Positions 11,143 through 21,949 of a stretch of DNA of 64,000 nucleotides are shown piece after piece. Below the pieces are notes generated by a model. It saw only the letters and a program-made list of their open reading frames with translations, did no database searches and was not told where the DNA came from. Source of the stretch: Haliotis asinina. Its lineage: Eukaryota > Mollusca > Gastropoda > Lepetellida > Haliotidae. Each line of letters begins with the position of its first letter. The first letter of the stretch is position 1. The stretch is taken from contig NC_090295.1 of NCBI RefSeq assembly GCF_037392515.1, positions 22,794,501 to 22,858,500 on the forward strand, read 5' to 3'. The position numbers and the translations under genes are program-made.

Positions 11143-12531
11143 AGCACCAGCATTCCTCAACCTTATTCTAACAAACAGTAACGTCTGCTTAATTGAAATT
11201 GTGTTTATGGATGTACATGCAAGGCAGGCACCAGTCTCAAGGTCAGATATCGGTAGCTGACTCACAAAGCCCCAGAAAGCAAACTGTCACTGATTATAAG
11301 AGCGCAGAGGCGACAAAAGCAACCAAGAGAACACATGGAGTAAGCAAATGCGATGGTGATGGTGCTATTTCTGAAAGTGAAGCAGCTGAAAGTGACTGGA
11401 TGATCTGGAGCCTTGAGCTAACTAAGTACAAAAGTAGGAACTGACTAGTACACTTGGGTGTTGTTTTCATAATTACTAGCCATACATATGTTCCACCAAA
11501 TGCACAGTGATAAAGATAAGCAGTCAATGATAGCAATATGGAAACCGAAAATAGTCACATACCCAAATGCACAGTAATAAAGATAAGCAGTCAGTGATAG
11601 CAGTATGGGAACCGAAAATAGTTACATACCCAAATGCACAGTAATAAAGATAAGCAGTCAATGATAGCAATATGGGAACCGAAAATAGTTACATACCCAA
11701 ATGCACAGTAATAAAGATAAGCAGTCAATGATAGCAATATGGGAACCGAAAATAGTAACATACCCAAATGCACAGTAATAAAGATATGCAGTCAATGATA
11801 GCAATATGGAAACTGAAAATAGTTACATACCCAAATGCACAGTAATAAAGATATGCAGTCAATGATAACAAGGAAACCGAAAATAGTCACATGCTGTCTT
11901 TGACATTGATCATTAATTCTTCAAGTATCCATGGTCTTTACAAGGAAATATTTGGCATTTCCTACTGAGTGGTGCATAAATAAAAGTCTCCTTTCTTCGG
12001 ACCCAGTTCCGCGTTAGGCATTATTAACGGGACCGGTAGAGGAAAGGGTTCGTCTTACCACACGTTGTGTAATTAGACAATCAACAATAAAAATCATCAG
12101 AGTTGTAGCCACACACACAGTGGAACAAAGAAGGGACATTTCTGCTGAAGCTGACAATTTCCCATTTTCATAGGAATTAAGTTGGGAACGGAATATGCGT
12201 TACTGAAAAAAATCAGGTGTAACAGTGGTTTCTGAGGGGGGGGGGGGGGTGGGTTACAAAACAGAAAGGTCTTTATGGACCTTTCTTAGAAAGGTGTCAT
12301 CAAAATGGGAAGTTCAACTCATTAAAGTTACACGTTTTTTTACAAGCTCAAGAGTTGAAAATAGCTGTACGCAATAATACTCATCGAGAGTCAAGCATCG
12401 TATCACATACAACTACAAATATAGCTATATTTTTAATTTGGAAGACGAAACAATTTGCTAAAGAACAGAAAATGTTGGAATATATATGGAAATGTCAGCT
12501 TTAAAAGAAGTGACATCAACGCATCAGCACA
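11143..12531. other. Duplicated block a (copy B), 3' flank of TLR
   Basis: Aligns with 32,742-34,279 of copy D (landmarks CAAGGCAGGCACCAGTCTCA, GATATCGGTAGCTGACTCAC, AACAGAAAATGTTGGAATAT). It contains the 67-bp tandem repeat and a G-run at 12,236-12,249. The sequence GATTATAAGAGCGCAG at about 11,293 is the empty site of the SINE present in copy D. No gene is seen. Confidence 0.75.
11460..11895 (+). repeat. 67-bp minisatellite, about 6 units
   Basis: Units begin CATACCCAAATGCACAGTAA and recur every 67 bases (for example at 11,559, 11,626 and 11,693). The sister site in copy D (33,565-33,690) has only about two units, so the array expanded after duplication. Its minus-strand open frames are repeat artefacts. 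Confidence 0.93.
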
Positions 12532-14874
12532 TTACATCCTACGTATTGCTCGCTCTAGATTCTGCCAGAACACTTCCTGATCATCCTGATCATCCGTGTA
12601 CTCTACACAGGAATCTTGACACATCAATTCCACAATGTCAGGGGGCAGGTCTTTCACAGGGATGTTCTCCAAGACAACAACCAGCAGGATGTTCCGTCCA
12701 GTGTAGATACTCTCCATCTTAGCCATCTCCACTTCGTACTTACACCAGTAGCTCCTCAAGAAGTGTCTTGACAGGACAATCATCGTCTTCCTGCTGGATT
12801 GTACAGCATTTAGGATGTTGGCAGCAATAGCTTCTCCAACAAGTCTCGGTGATGAATACAGAGCTTTAGACCTTGCATCTCTTCAAGCCTCTGCCTCATG
12901 TTCCTAACCACAAGTCCACGGTCCTCATCAGCGTAGGATATGAAGGCATCAAACTCGAACTCCTGATCCTCCTCTTCTACAGGCAGGTAGCCTCTGTGTC
13001 GGTTACGGGCAACGTAGTAGAGGTACCTCAGTTTCCACCTGTATCTGTACACGATGCCCGTCACGGTAAATATCAGGACCAACATGATGAGACTGAGCAC
13101 CCCAATCACAACACCAATGTAGGATGCACAGCTCTTCTCCAGTTCCATAATGATGTCATGTAGGTTGGTCATGTTTTTCTGGCTACCATCAGAACCCGTA
13201 CAGAGTAGGTCCTGAACACTATAAACACGATTTCGTTTCATGTCCAGCCACTTCAAGAAGCTCAGTGTTTCACATGTACATTTCCATGGGTTTTTATCAA
13301 GTCTCATTTTCAGTCCTTTGCTCTTACTGTCATCAATCTGATTTCTAAAGATGACATCAAGCTCCTCAAAGAGATTATCGGATAAATCTAAAAGTTTCAA
13401 GTTTTTCAGGTCTACAATGTTGCCATTCCACTTATTCAAATAGTTGGATTTTCTATGCCCTTAAAAACGTCTCTTGGCAGACTACTCAGTTTATTATTTG
13501 ATAGATGCAGATGTTCAAACTTGAACAACATACTGAATGTTCCATCAGAATATGTATAGCCAAGATAATTGAAACATATGTTCAGTATTCTCAAGGAAAT
13601 GAAATCATCAAAGAAGTCTGTGTTTATAAAATCACAATAATTGTGGGACACATCAATGAATTCTAGATGATGAAGCCCAATAACTGGTCCAATCCACTGT
13701 GTAAAGACATTATACGACAGATCCAAAGTCTTTAGTATATTTTTGCCAAATCTTATTCTAGGAATGGCGTAACTCATTTTTGCGTTCCTGACTGAAAATG
13801 GACGAGCATGGGATAAGTGACCCGACGAAGCATCCACAAACTGCAGGTTGGTCATTGATGTTAGTGTTAGAAGATACAAACCAAATGAAAACATGTTTTC
13901 TCGCATTGAAACAACTTTCAGAGTTTGTGGCATGAGGATGGGTACTCGAGGATCCAGTATTTCTATCCGGTTGTCATCTATGTGTAATTCCTCAAGGACC
14001 ATATCAGACATGTATTTAACATGCTCCGCGGTTACGAGAATGCCGATACCTCGATATCTGTACAATTTATTTGCTCTTAAAATTTTCAGTGAAGAATTAC
14101 GAAGACCTACAAACTTGCAAAAGCCTTGTCTAATCCAAGATCGGAATTGTGGGACATGTCTAACGTGTACATGTTTTGGAGATTCTCAAATGCAGATTGA
14201 CTAATATGATAATATCAGTTATTTCACAATTCGAAATGTCTAAGTGTGTTACTCTATCTTAATAGCGGAATGTTTCATTTGAAACGTTCCTCATATTGCA
14301 GTTTCCTCCAATGCTCAGTTTTGTGATGTTGGTGTATCTAAAGCCTTCTCCAAACATTTGATTCTTCAGCCCATCAGTGTAAAGTTCCTGGCGGGATAAC
14401 AGATCCTGGAAAGTTACGTCTGGGTACTGGATTTGTCCTTCAGATTCTACAGGAGAATTATTTTCCATTTTCAGAACCTTCAGTTTCTTATGAAACCGGA
14501 ACAGTCCTTTTGGATAAACACTTTTGGACAAGGATAGTTGATTATGACTGAGCACCAGAACGTGTAACTGTGTCAGCTCACCAAAATCGTTGCTCCTAAG
14601 CATGTTGAGTTTGTTGAATGACACATTCAGACGTTTCAAAGAGCTATACTTCCTCAGTTGTTTGCCAATATATGGCATTCTGTTATGACTGAGAGTCAGC
14701 TCTGTGATATTGTATGGGAGGTGACCGGGAACCGATGGTAGGGATCTATTTGAACAATCTGCAATGACTTCATCCTTTGTTTCGAAACAACTGCAGAGGT
14801 GACAATCAAGTGATGATCCATCTGCTGACACAAGGAGCAGCGTCAGCAATATGGCTATCCCAAGTCCAATCTGA
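12532..14874 (-). pseudogene. Toll-like receptor, copy B (multiply broken)
   Basis: Collinear with the intact TLR at 34,280 but clearly dead. The N terminus (cysteine cluster, first LRRs) is open from about 14,874 to a stop at 14,259, where TTA of a Leu codon became TAA. Next come a roughly 10-bp insertion near 14,205, and the TAG shared with copy A followed by a 1-bp loss near 14,105. Some 70-80 codons of LRR are missing at about 13,785. A loss of about 22 bp near 13,445 shifts the frame. A 4-bp deletion near 12,842 destroys the TIR box 2. The cap (NPWKCTC), membrane span and box 1 (FDAFISY) remain readable. The usual ATG is ATA here. The last piece (12,532-12,783) still ends in the conserved NLERAIRRM. 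Confidence 0.93.
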
Positions 14875-15632
14875 AAGGAATTATCATTCTCAATAGACTG
14901 AGTTATATTTCTTCACAGGCATAACTGAACGCTTCTACACAATTCTAACATTCTAAGACTGGTAAAAACACTACAATCAAATTGTGATGAAACTTGATGC
15001 TGACAAAAATGTGAAATCCTGCGCCTTAAGTAATACCTCTCACAAGCATGTATAAGGACAAGTAAATATCCCTACCTGAAAAAGCACGGGTAATTGTCAA
15101 AACAGTGATAAGTTTTACAAACTTCACTGTTAGACATTTGTAAATCAACATTACTTTATGTCTCTCTTTTCTAGATCTTTGACGTTCAGCTAAATGAGAC
15201 AAGTACGAAATTTTCCAGTTGAGAGTCAAACCAACAGCTGATTGTGCTGATTTCTTCCTGCTCTAAAGCATAAAGTAGTAGTGCTCACATGTACTGGTTA
15301 TGTCATTAGTTCATTGTTTTTGCTGTAGATAGTTCTTGGTCTATGTCCCTTGTATCAACTGTATTGTGATGGTTTGGAATAGCCTTTCTGGAATGACAAT
15401 AGCACTCGTATAAAATCGTACACATAATATCTGTTGTTTTTTAACTTTCCTTATGGTGTACATTCCTATGTCTTAAAAGCCTTTATTAATCTTCGTTTGG
15501 AAAAGTATTTTGAAAAAAAATAAATATAATTAACTTCCTTGATTAAAACTAAGATTTATAAAACATACATGGGGTTTGAAAACTGAAGTTGGTCTCAAAG
15601 GAAGGGAGGAATGCAAACCTTTTTACACTGCA
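14875..15632. other. Duplicated TLR upstream block b (copy B)
   Basis: Aligns with 3802-4742. It retains the splice acceptor TTTCAG before ATTGGACTTG at the TLR junction, although the gene is dead. No gene is seen. Confidence 0.7.
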
Positions 15633-17045
15633 ACTATTTCAAACAGCTTAGGATTGTGATCTTAAACATCAGGCGATCGTAACTCCCATACTTTAACAAT
15701 GGTAGTCGTAGCGTTAAGATCGCTGTGTGGAACGTCACCCAGGTGTCTTGTGACAGGGTCAAAGCCACAACCATGATGATAATTGCAATAATCATTCAGC
15801 CGTGATCACGATGGGTAAAACCAAGCACAGCAGTTGTTTCCTTGCACGAAACCCACCTTTCCTCAGGTGCAACAAGAGAGTATGTTCGGTTTGTCAGACA
15901 ATGAAGTGGTGGTTTATGTTTAGGCATTATATATCTCGTCACTCGCGTATTTGTTGCCTTCAGATATGGGGAAGAATATCACAACAATCTGAAATCCAAT
16001 CCCCTTTTACAAAACAACAAGAGACTTCCTCTGTGTCTTTACTTAAGATTTTATATAGGTTCAATTTAAGTTCAGTATTTCATGGCAGAATACTTCACGA
16101 GGAATACCATGGTTACGTCCAACAAGGATTTTTATGTCAGTTCACATTTATTGTTTTGTTAGGGTTTTTTTTCAAGGAAATTGAGTTGACTTGATTCATT
16201 ATGATAAAATACAGGTTGTAAATAGTAAGTAAAATTACAATATGAATATACTAATGTACAATAACGAGATTGTAGGTAAAAGTACCTTTAAAGATGTGTT
16301 TGTATTTTGTTTAACGAAACTCACAGCTATATTTCAGCTATTCAGTTTCTAGCGGCGCTTTGTAAATAATCGAGCCTGGACCAAATATACCAAACATGAG
16401 CATCGATCCACATAATTGGAACATGACGGCATGTGTCAACCAAGTTCGCGAGCCTGACAACCCCATCCAGAGATCTAGTCTACGAGATTGAACGCAAGAA
16501 TGTATGAGGTTGTCAATAAGGATTGAAGCATATTAATTGGCGGAACTAAACTTAGTGTTCAGTAATGTGTGTGCTAGAAAAGAAACCTGTGCAAACAACA
16601 CACTGTGCATAGAATGGAGTACAGTTAACTAGTGTAATAAATGGAAAAAGACAACATTCAGTGAAGTTAGGTTTCGGTTTCCAGAAATTTACTTTTGTGT
16701 GTTCTCATTTGCTATTTGTTCAAAAGTAAAGGTAAACACTTACCCACAGGTTCATAGTTGAGTATTTGAACTATCAACACCTAGCACGTTCTGTCAGCTG
16801 CCCGAGACAGTTTTACACTACAGACGTCTGTCAGACTGTTCTGTAACTTTAAACTACTTCCTGGTATAGTGTCGTATAAAGATTCAGCTGCAGGCGTGTC
16901 TGTATGAACAAAAGACGACTCCCTCTGAACTTAGTTTGAATGACTTCCACGTAAATAATATCCACCATTGAAAGAGTATCGTGAATGCTGCAAATGGCAT
17001 GCACAGTGGCCACATAATCTATATCCAAGTTACATCACCTGATAT
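15633..17045. other. Duplicated block c (copy B)
   Basis: Aligns with 6206-7894. The join GCAACTATTTCAAAC at about 15,630 lacks the Tc1 element found in copy A. A SINE fragment lies at 16,338-16,480. The ATCAACACCTAGCACG site near 16,780 is uninterrupted. No gene is seen. Confidence 0.7.
16338..16480 (+). mobile_element. SINE fragment, CAGCAATATTCCAGC family
   Basis: Partial, diverged copy of the interspersed repeat seen complete at 33,096-33,362: TAAATAATCGAGCCTGGACC, CATGAGCATCGATC, CATGTGTCAACCAAGT. Confidence 0.75.
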
Positions 17046-17430
17046 TAATTAATGTGTTCCACATCACTAAATATCAGCTGATATTCTACATTCTGCATAC
17101 TTCACCTCATATTCCACATTCACCCCACAATACGTCTTATTCCACATTCTTCCTACATCACCTGTTATACCACATTCTGCCTACATCACCTCATATTCCA
17201 CATTCCTCCCACACCACCTCGTATTCCTCATTCATATTCCATATTCTGCCCACCCCTCCTCATATTCCACATTCTGCCCACCAAGTCTTATATTCCACAC
17301 TCTTCCCTACCAGTCTTATATTCCACATTCTGCCCAACCCACCTCACATTGCACATTCTGCCCATGCCATCTCATATTGCACATTCTGCCCAACCCAACA
17401 CACATGCCACGTTCTGTCCACGTTGTCACT
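17046..17430 (+). repeat. 28-bp minisatellite, copy B (about 13 units)
   Basis: Diverged tandem 28-bp units of the CACCTCATATTCCACATTCT family; the shortest of the four main arrays. Confidence 0.93.
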
Positions 17431-17589
17431 CTATTGGCGTCACCAAGCTATTCTTGTCTGCCCCCTCGTAATCATGCGTATTCCTGTAACTCGACGTCAC
17501 GATGCATGTCACTTGTCATTGCCTCGTACACCCTCCTACAGTACACTGCTCTGTGGCATCCGTTATCTTGATTTGCAGTTGCCTAGTTC

Positions 17590-17872
17590 ATGGTTACGAT
17601 ATGATACGTACCTCGATACCAAGACCACGATACGATAGATATCTTGATAATGAAGTCACGATATGATACGAATCTCAGTACCTATGCCACGATGACACAC
17701 ATATCTTGATACTGAGGTTACGATACCATACGTATCTCGATACCAAGACCACGATACGATAGATATCTTGATAATGAAGTCACGATATGATACGAATCTC
17801 GGTACCTATGCCACGATGACACACATATCTTGATACTGAGGTTACGATACCATACGTATCTCGATAGTGCGT
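17590..17872 (+). repeat. 31-bp minisatellite, copy B
   Basis: About nine 31-bp units (core GATACTGAGGTTACGATA, dyad GATACGTATC). A longer block of about 124 bp repeats once (compare 17,600-17,720 with 17,725-17,845), giving a higher-order pattern of four units. Confidence 0.9.
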
Positions 17873-18168
17873 GTCCGACTTTTGGCACATAACAAGCATT
17901 CATGTTCCTAGGATGGTAAGTTCATAACATAGCTCACCAATACCCAAATACTTGTTCACAGTTAACCTGAGTGATATCGGTTACAGTTAGACATTAGGCC
18001 ACCTGACTATCGGCCAAATACCCAACAACCACCCTTATCAAGTCAATTTCGATTGTTCTATGTAAAAATAAACAAACCAGTGATATAAGCTCTCTACTTT
18101 ATAATCTGTCATCTTCCTATTTGACAATACAAAAAATATCTTTCTTTAGTTTCCCCTCAAATAAATAT
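17873..18168. other. Duplicated block d (copy B)
   Basis: Matches 9226-9530 (CCTAGGATGGTAAGTT, CATAGCTCACCAATACCCAA). No gene is seen. Confidence 0.75.
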
Positions 18169-18379
18169 TCAGTGATATTTATTTACAGTATCATCCAGAT
18201 TGCAGAATTCTAGATGTTGCCAGTAAAGTGAAAGCGTGAGTTGCGTATTCTCTCTGCTATGTAAACAAGAACAAATAATTGTAACAATTGTCAGGTACGT
18301 TAACCGAACAGCACGACAGATAGACCTGAAAGAGAATTGATAATCTAAAGTCATCGACACCGCCGCGGTTCGTTTTTTT

Positions 18380-18549
18380 TCGTATATATCAATGCAAGAT
18401 GTCACAAGATCTTTGATTGTTGACCGACAGTCTTCCTCATAATACTTCCACTGGAGGTGAGTATTTCGTCTTTTCTCTATGCTGAACTTTACAGCCCCTG
18501 CAGACCATGTATCGACTTTTAACGCCTTTGGGAATGATTTTTTTACCAT
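18380..18549 (-). pseudogene. FLYWCH-like zinc-finger fragment (copy B)
   Basis: Reads MVKKSFPKALKVDTW, KFSIEKRRNTHLQW, YYEEDCRSTIKDLVTSC and then loses similarity. Sister of 9784-9987. The N-terminal part is open here, but the distal His region (INSH in copy A) is replaced. Domain identity is tentative and no exon signals were established. Confidence 0.4.
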
Positions 18550-20684
18550 GAACTATGTTATAATGTTAAAGACCTCGTACCCAGACATTCATGACCTTTA
18601 ACTATGATAGGTCTTTTTTTCTATTGTCAACCATGATGTGTCAGAGAGTTTTTTCTTTTTTTTTAGTCGTTTTAATTTCCATTTTAATTCACAGATATAC
18701 TACACATGGCAAGGCAAAATATATCACGTCTTTCAAGTATATTGATATACATGTACACGTATATAGATACATTGAATATCATGACAATTTCTGTAGAAGA
18801 TATATATGATTAAAGAAATACGGTTTCTTAAAGCGAATACAGTGGGAAGAGATTAGAAATGTCAACTGAAATTATATTATACGAGCGCTTTATTGCTCAT
18901 GCAGAACAACAGATAAATGTTGCTAAAGAGATCTAAGTTATTGTTTTTCCTGGCTATATACTTTTCGGTTGTACATGTATCTTTCAGTAGTCTGAGAAAT
19001 CTCTCAAAAGAGGGCGCATGTTGTTTAATGTTTGAAACATAAATGAATCAATTGCCCATAAGTATAATATGATTTAGCATTTTAGTATTTAGTGTTGAAT
19101 TTTGTAAAACAGGCATTACACTGGATGTGGGTATTTGGAAATTGTTCTGCATTTTGTCAAATGTTTAACTAAATCACAGTAAAAGAATACATGTGATATC
19201 TTCTGAGATATTGTTACAGAGATTACATGTATCAGTATCCACTAATTTCATCTTCAATAGTTCCTTCTTTGTATGAATTATTCTGCAAATAAGTCTTTAT
19301 TGGAAGTGTAACAGCACACAATCACTTGTACATTCCTGTAGAATCAATTTCCATCAATATATCATAAAATATCCTTGAATCTTTAACAAGTCTTGAACCA
19401 AGACATGAGTTCATATCTTGGTGTACACTATTAATGTTTAACTGATTTAAGGAAAGAGTTCTGTTAACTAAAATTTGTCTCCAGTTTACTGAAGTGTTAT
19501 TTAAGAAATGGTGATAATCTATGAAGGTTCCCCTTATTTCAATATTTTCTATTTCTTTTTTTTTTGCCTCTACATATCCACAGAAAAAGAAAAGGAACAT
19601 CTGTAGTGATAAAGCACAACATCCTAGTGAAGCCTGCACAGGTTACGTGATGATCACGGTGTCATATAGTCAATTAGACAAGAGCTTTGTTAACTCATAG
19701 TCGTGGTGTGCTGAACGTACATGTGTAATCGTTGTGGTCAAATGCGTGTATCGCACAGTTATCGAAGTACCATAAGGGTACGAGAGATTTAACTCTATAT
19801 CTGATAGAAATGATAACAATAACATGTTCCTAATAGAAACGAGACTGTATGAATGGAAATAGCTTTGTCTACCTCTATAATGTTTGTGACAAATACAAAT
19901 AAACAGCTCGAGTTACAACAACATAGTGATTGGTAATAGTCACAGAGTCGTACAAACAAGGAAACAATAACTTTGTTGACATGTAAGTCTATAATCATAA
20001 CATGCCAAACATGCATCTTAGTGGTCGAAATTTGAACAGATTTCGAAATACATACTATGAGAATATCGTGATAGTCACGGTCCTGTCCTGTTTATGACCA
20101 CTACAAATACATTTAAAGAATGGAGAATCCTTAAAGTTAAACTACAACAACACAATGATGTGTGCACAAGTTATGTGATAGTCACGAGATCATCAAGTGT
20201 ACAATTTTTTATTGGCATTTATTTCAATACAACCATATCACGCCGAACGACCTGCATGTGTGGTCTCAGTGATCGAAATGTGAACAGTTCTCAACTTACC
20301 TCGAGATTTTGACACTTTTATCTCTATGCAAAACAAATTAAATTATAACAGAAATATTCTCCTAACAGAGACTACACTATACTTGGCAACAACAATGAAA
20401 GTTACTAAAGGCAGATGTGTACTTTGTTACCTTATACATTGGGAAAAGCACTCAGTACTCCTTAAGTTTCTCATTTTCCTATCACCTCCGGGAACTTTCG
20501 TCACCAAACTCTTTTTTCCTGTGACCAGCTAGAACCGTCCCCATATCGATGAAGGCCATCGCCAAAGCAATCATGATGCGTGTATAGACAGGAGACTCTC
20601 TGATAAAGAAAACCCCAAGTACTTCAGTCCCTCATGGCATTATTGATAAGGACAGGACCACGCTGAACAGTGACAGATTCAAAT
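18550..20684. other. Non-coding stretch private to copy B
   Basis: No gene is recognised. The interval is AT-rich. Motifs resembling GTGATAGTCACG recur at about 19,645, 19,930, 20,075 and 20,175 with similar surroundings (CCAAACATGCATCTTAGTGG against CCTGCATGTGTGGTCTCAGTG), suggesting an old tandem repeat of a few hundred bases with low identity. Confidence 0.5.
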
Positions 20685-21050
20685 ACACACACGTCCGTTT
20701 GTTCACAGAACGGCTCCTATGTTTCCCAACATGTGTGTGCCTTCATTGTAGATTTTACGTGCGCTTTCAGAAATATTGTTTATTTTACACACGATCTGAC
20801 GATATGTTGATTTTATAAGTCACTTTTACTATAGAGGAATGATTCGTACAAACCATAAAACGTAATAGCACTATCTCATTTCCTATGCACTGGCTTTTGA
20901 TCATTAAGAAAAGACCTCATATTTACTAAAGGTTAATAAGCATTGTTAAATCACTAGGGAAAGTTATGCCCATTGTTTTCGGAAGTGTTTTATTAAGATA
21001 ACTGATCAACTGACCTATGGCAATTATTTCTATTTAAAACAAAACATAAA
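20685..21050. other. Duplicated block f (copy B)
   Basis: Aligns with 10,160-10,520. It is followed almost directly by block c of copy C, with no block a, TLR or block b between them: this is the junction where copy C lost its receptor. Confidence 0.75.
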
Positions 21051-21139
21051 ATTGTATTTATTTTGACAATCATCATCATGTCTAACACATTACACGAGTA
21101 TGACATAAATGTGCCCTCATGGTGGAAGCTGTTGAATGT

Positions 21140-21949
21140 TAAGTTTCGGTTTCCAGAAATTACCTTTTGTATGTTCTCATTTGCTATTTGTTCAAAAGTA
21201 AAGGTAAACACTTATCCACAGGTTCATAGTTGAGTATTTGAACTATCAACACCTAGTCTTTGAAGGACATTTAGAAGTGAAATACATAAGAATTACGATC
21301 ATCCTTAACCCCCTATCATGTGTTATGTAACATCATCCAATCGTGCGTAATGTATCACCATTGGCTTCCATCATTGCTATCATAACTGTCGGCTTCCTAT
21401 CAGTGCTTGTTTATACTGGCTTCCAGCTTTCGTTAATTCATTCCACTTGTTACTTTGTTATTGTTTTACCTGTACATATAAATATAGCTCTGTACCCCAT
21501 GCTCAATCACCTGATGAAGGAGTAAGCATTAACTCCGAAACGTTGTGTTCTCATATAAAGAAGTTGATATCCATAAAAATCTTCATTCTTATCAACACCT
21601 AGCACGTTCTGTCAGCTGTCCGAGAGAACTTTACAATACAGATATCTGTCAGACCTGTACCTTCAAGCTACTTCCTGGTATAGTGTCGTATACAGATTCA
21701 GACGTGTCTGTATGAACAAAAGACGACTCCCACTGAGCTTAGTTTGAATTATTTCCTTGTAAATAATATCAACCATTGAAAGAGTATCGTGAAAACTGTT
21801 ATGGCCAGTTTGGTAATGATTGTGCCTATGAAAGACCAAACATTATTCTATTTTCCACGGCTTCTCGGATTCCATATTCTTTCCAAGTCGGCATAAAATC
21901 CATTCCCAGGCTTCGTCACCTCATATTAAATAATTTGTTCAACATCACC
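21140..21949. other. Duplicated block c (copy C, 5'-truncated)
   Basis: Aligns with 7545-7890 and 16,675-17,040. It begins abruptly inside the block near TTTCGGTTTCCAGAAATTAC. It is interrupted by a retroelement insertion at 21,257-21,590. No gene is seen. Confidence 0.75.
21257..21590 (+). mobile_element. Penelope-like retroelement tail, with 12-bp target duplication
   Basis: A 334-bp insertion flanked by the direct repeat ATCAACACCTAG (21,245-21,256 and 21,591-21,602). Copies A and B have a single uninterrupted copy of this site. Near its right end is CTGATGA, a stem GGAGT/ACTCC, then GAAAC: the core order of a hammerhead ribozyme, a motif known from terminal repeats of Penelope-like elements. 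No reverse transcriptase remains. The insertion is certain from the empty sites; the family is inferred from the motif and the short size. Confidence 0.7.

Noticed and set aside
11294-11773. Minus-strand membrane-like frames (LTAYLYYCAFGYVTIFG)
   Set aside because: Translation of the 67-bp repeat; no conservation in copy D beyond the repeat itself.
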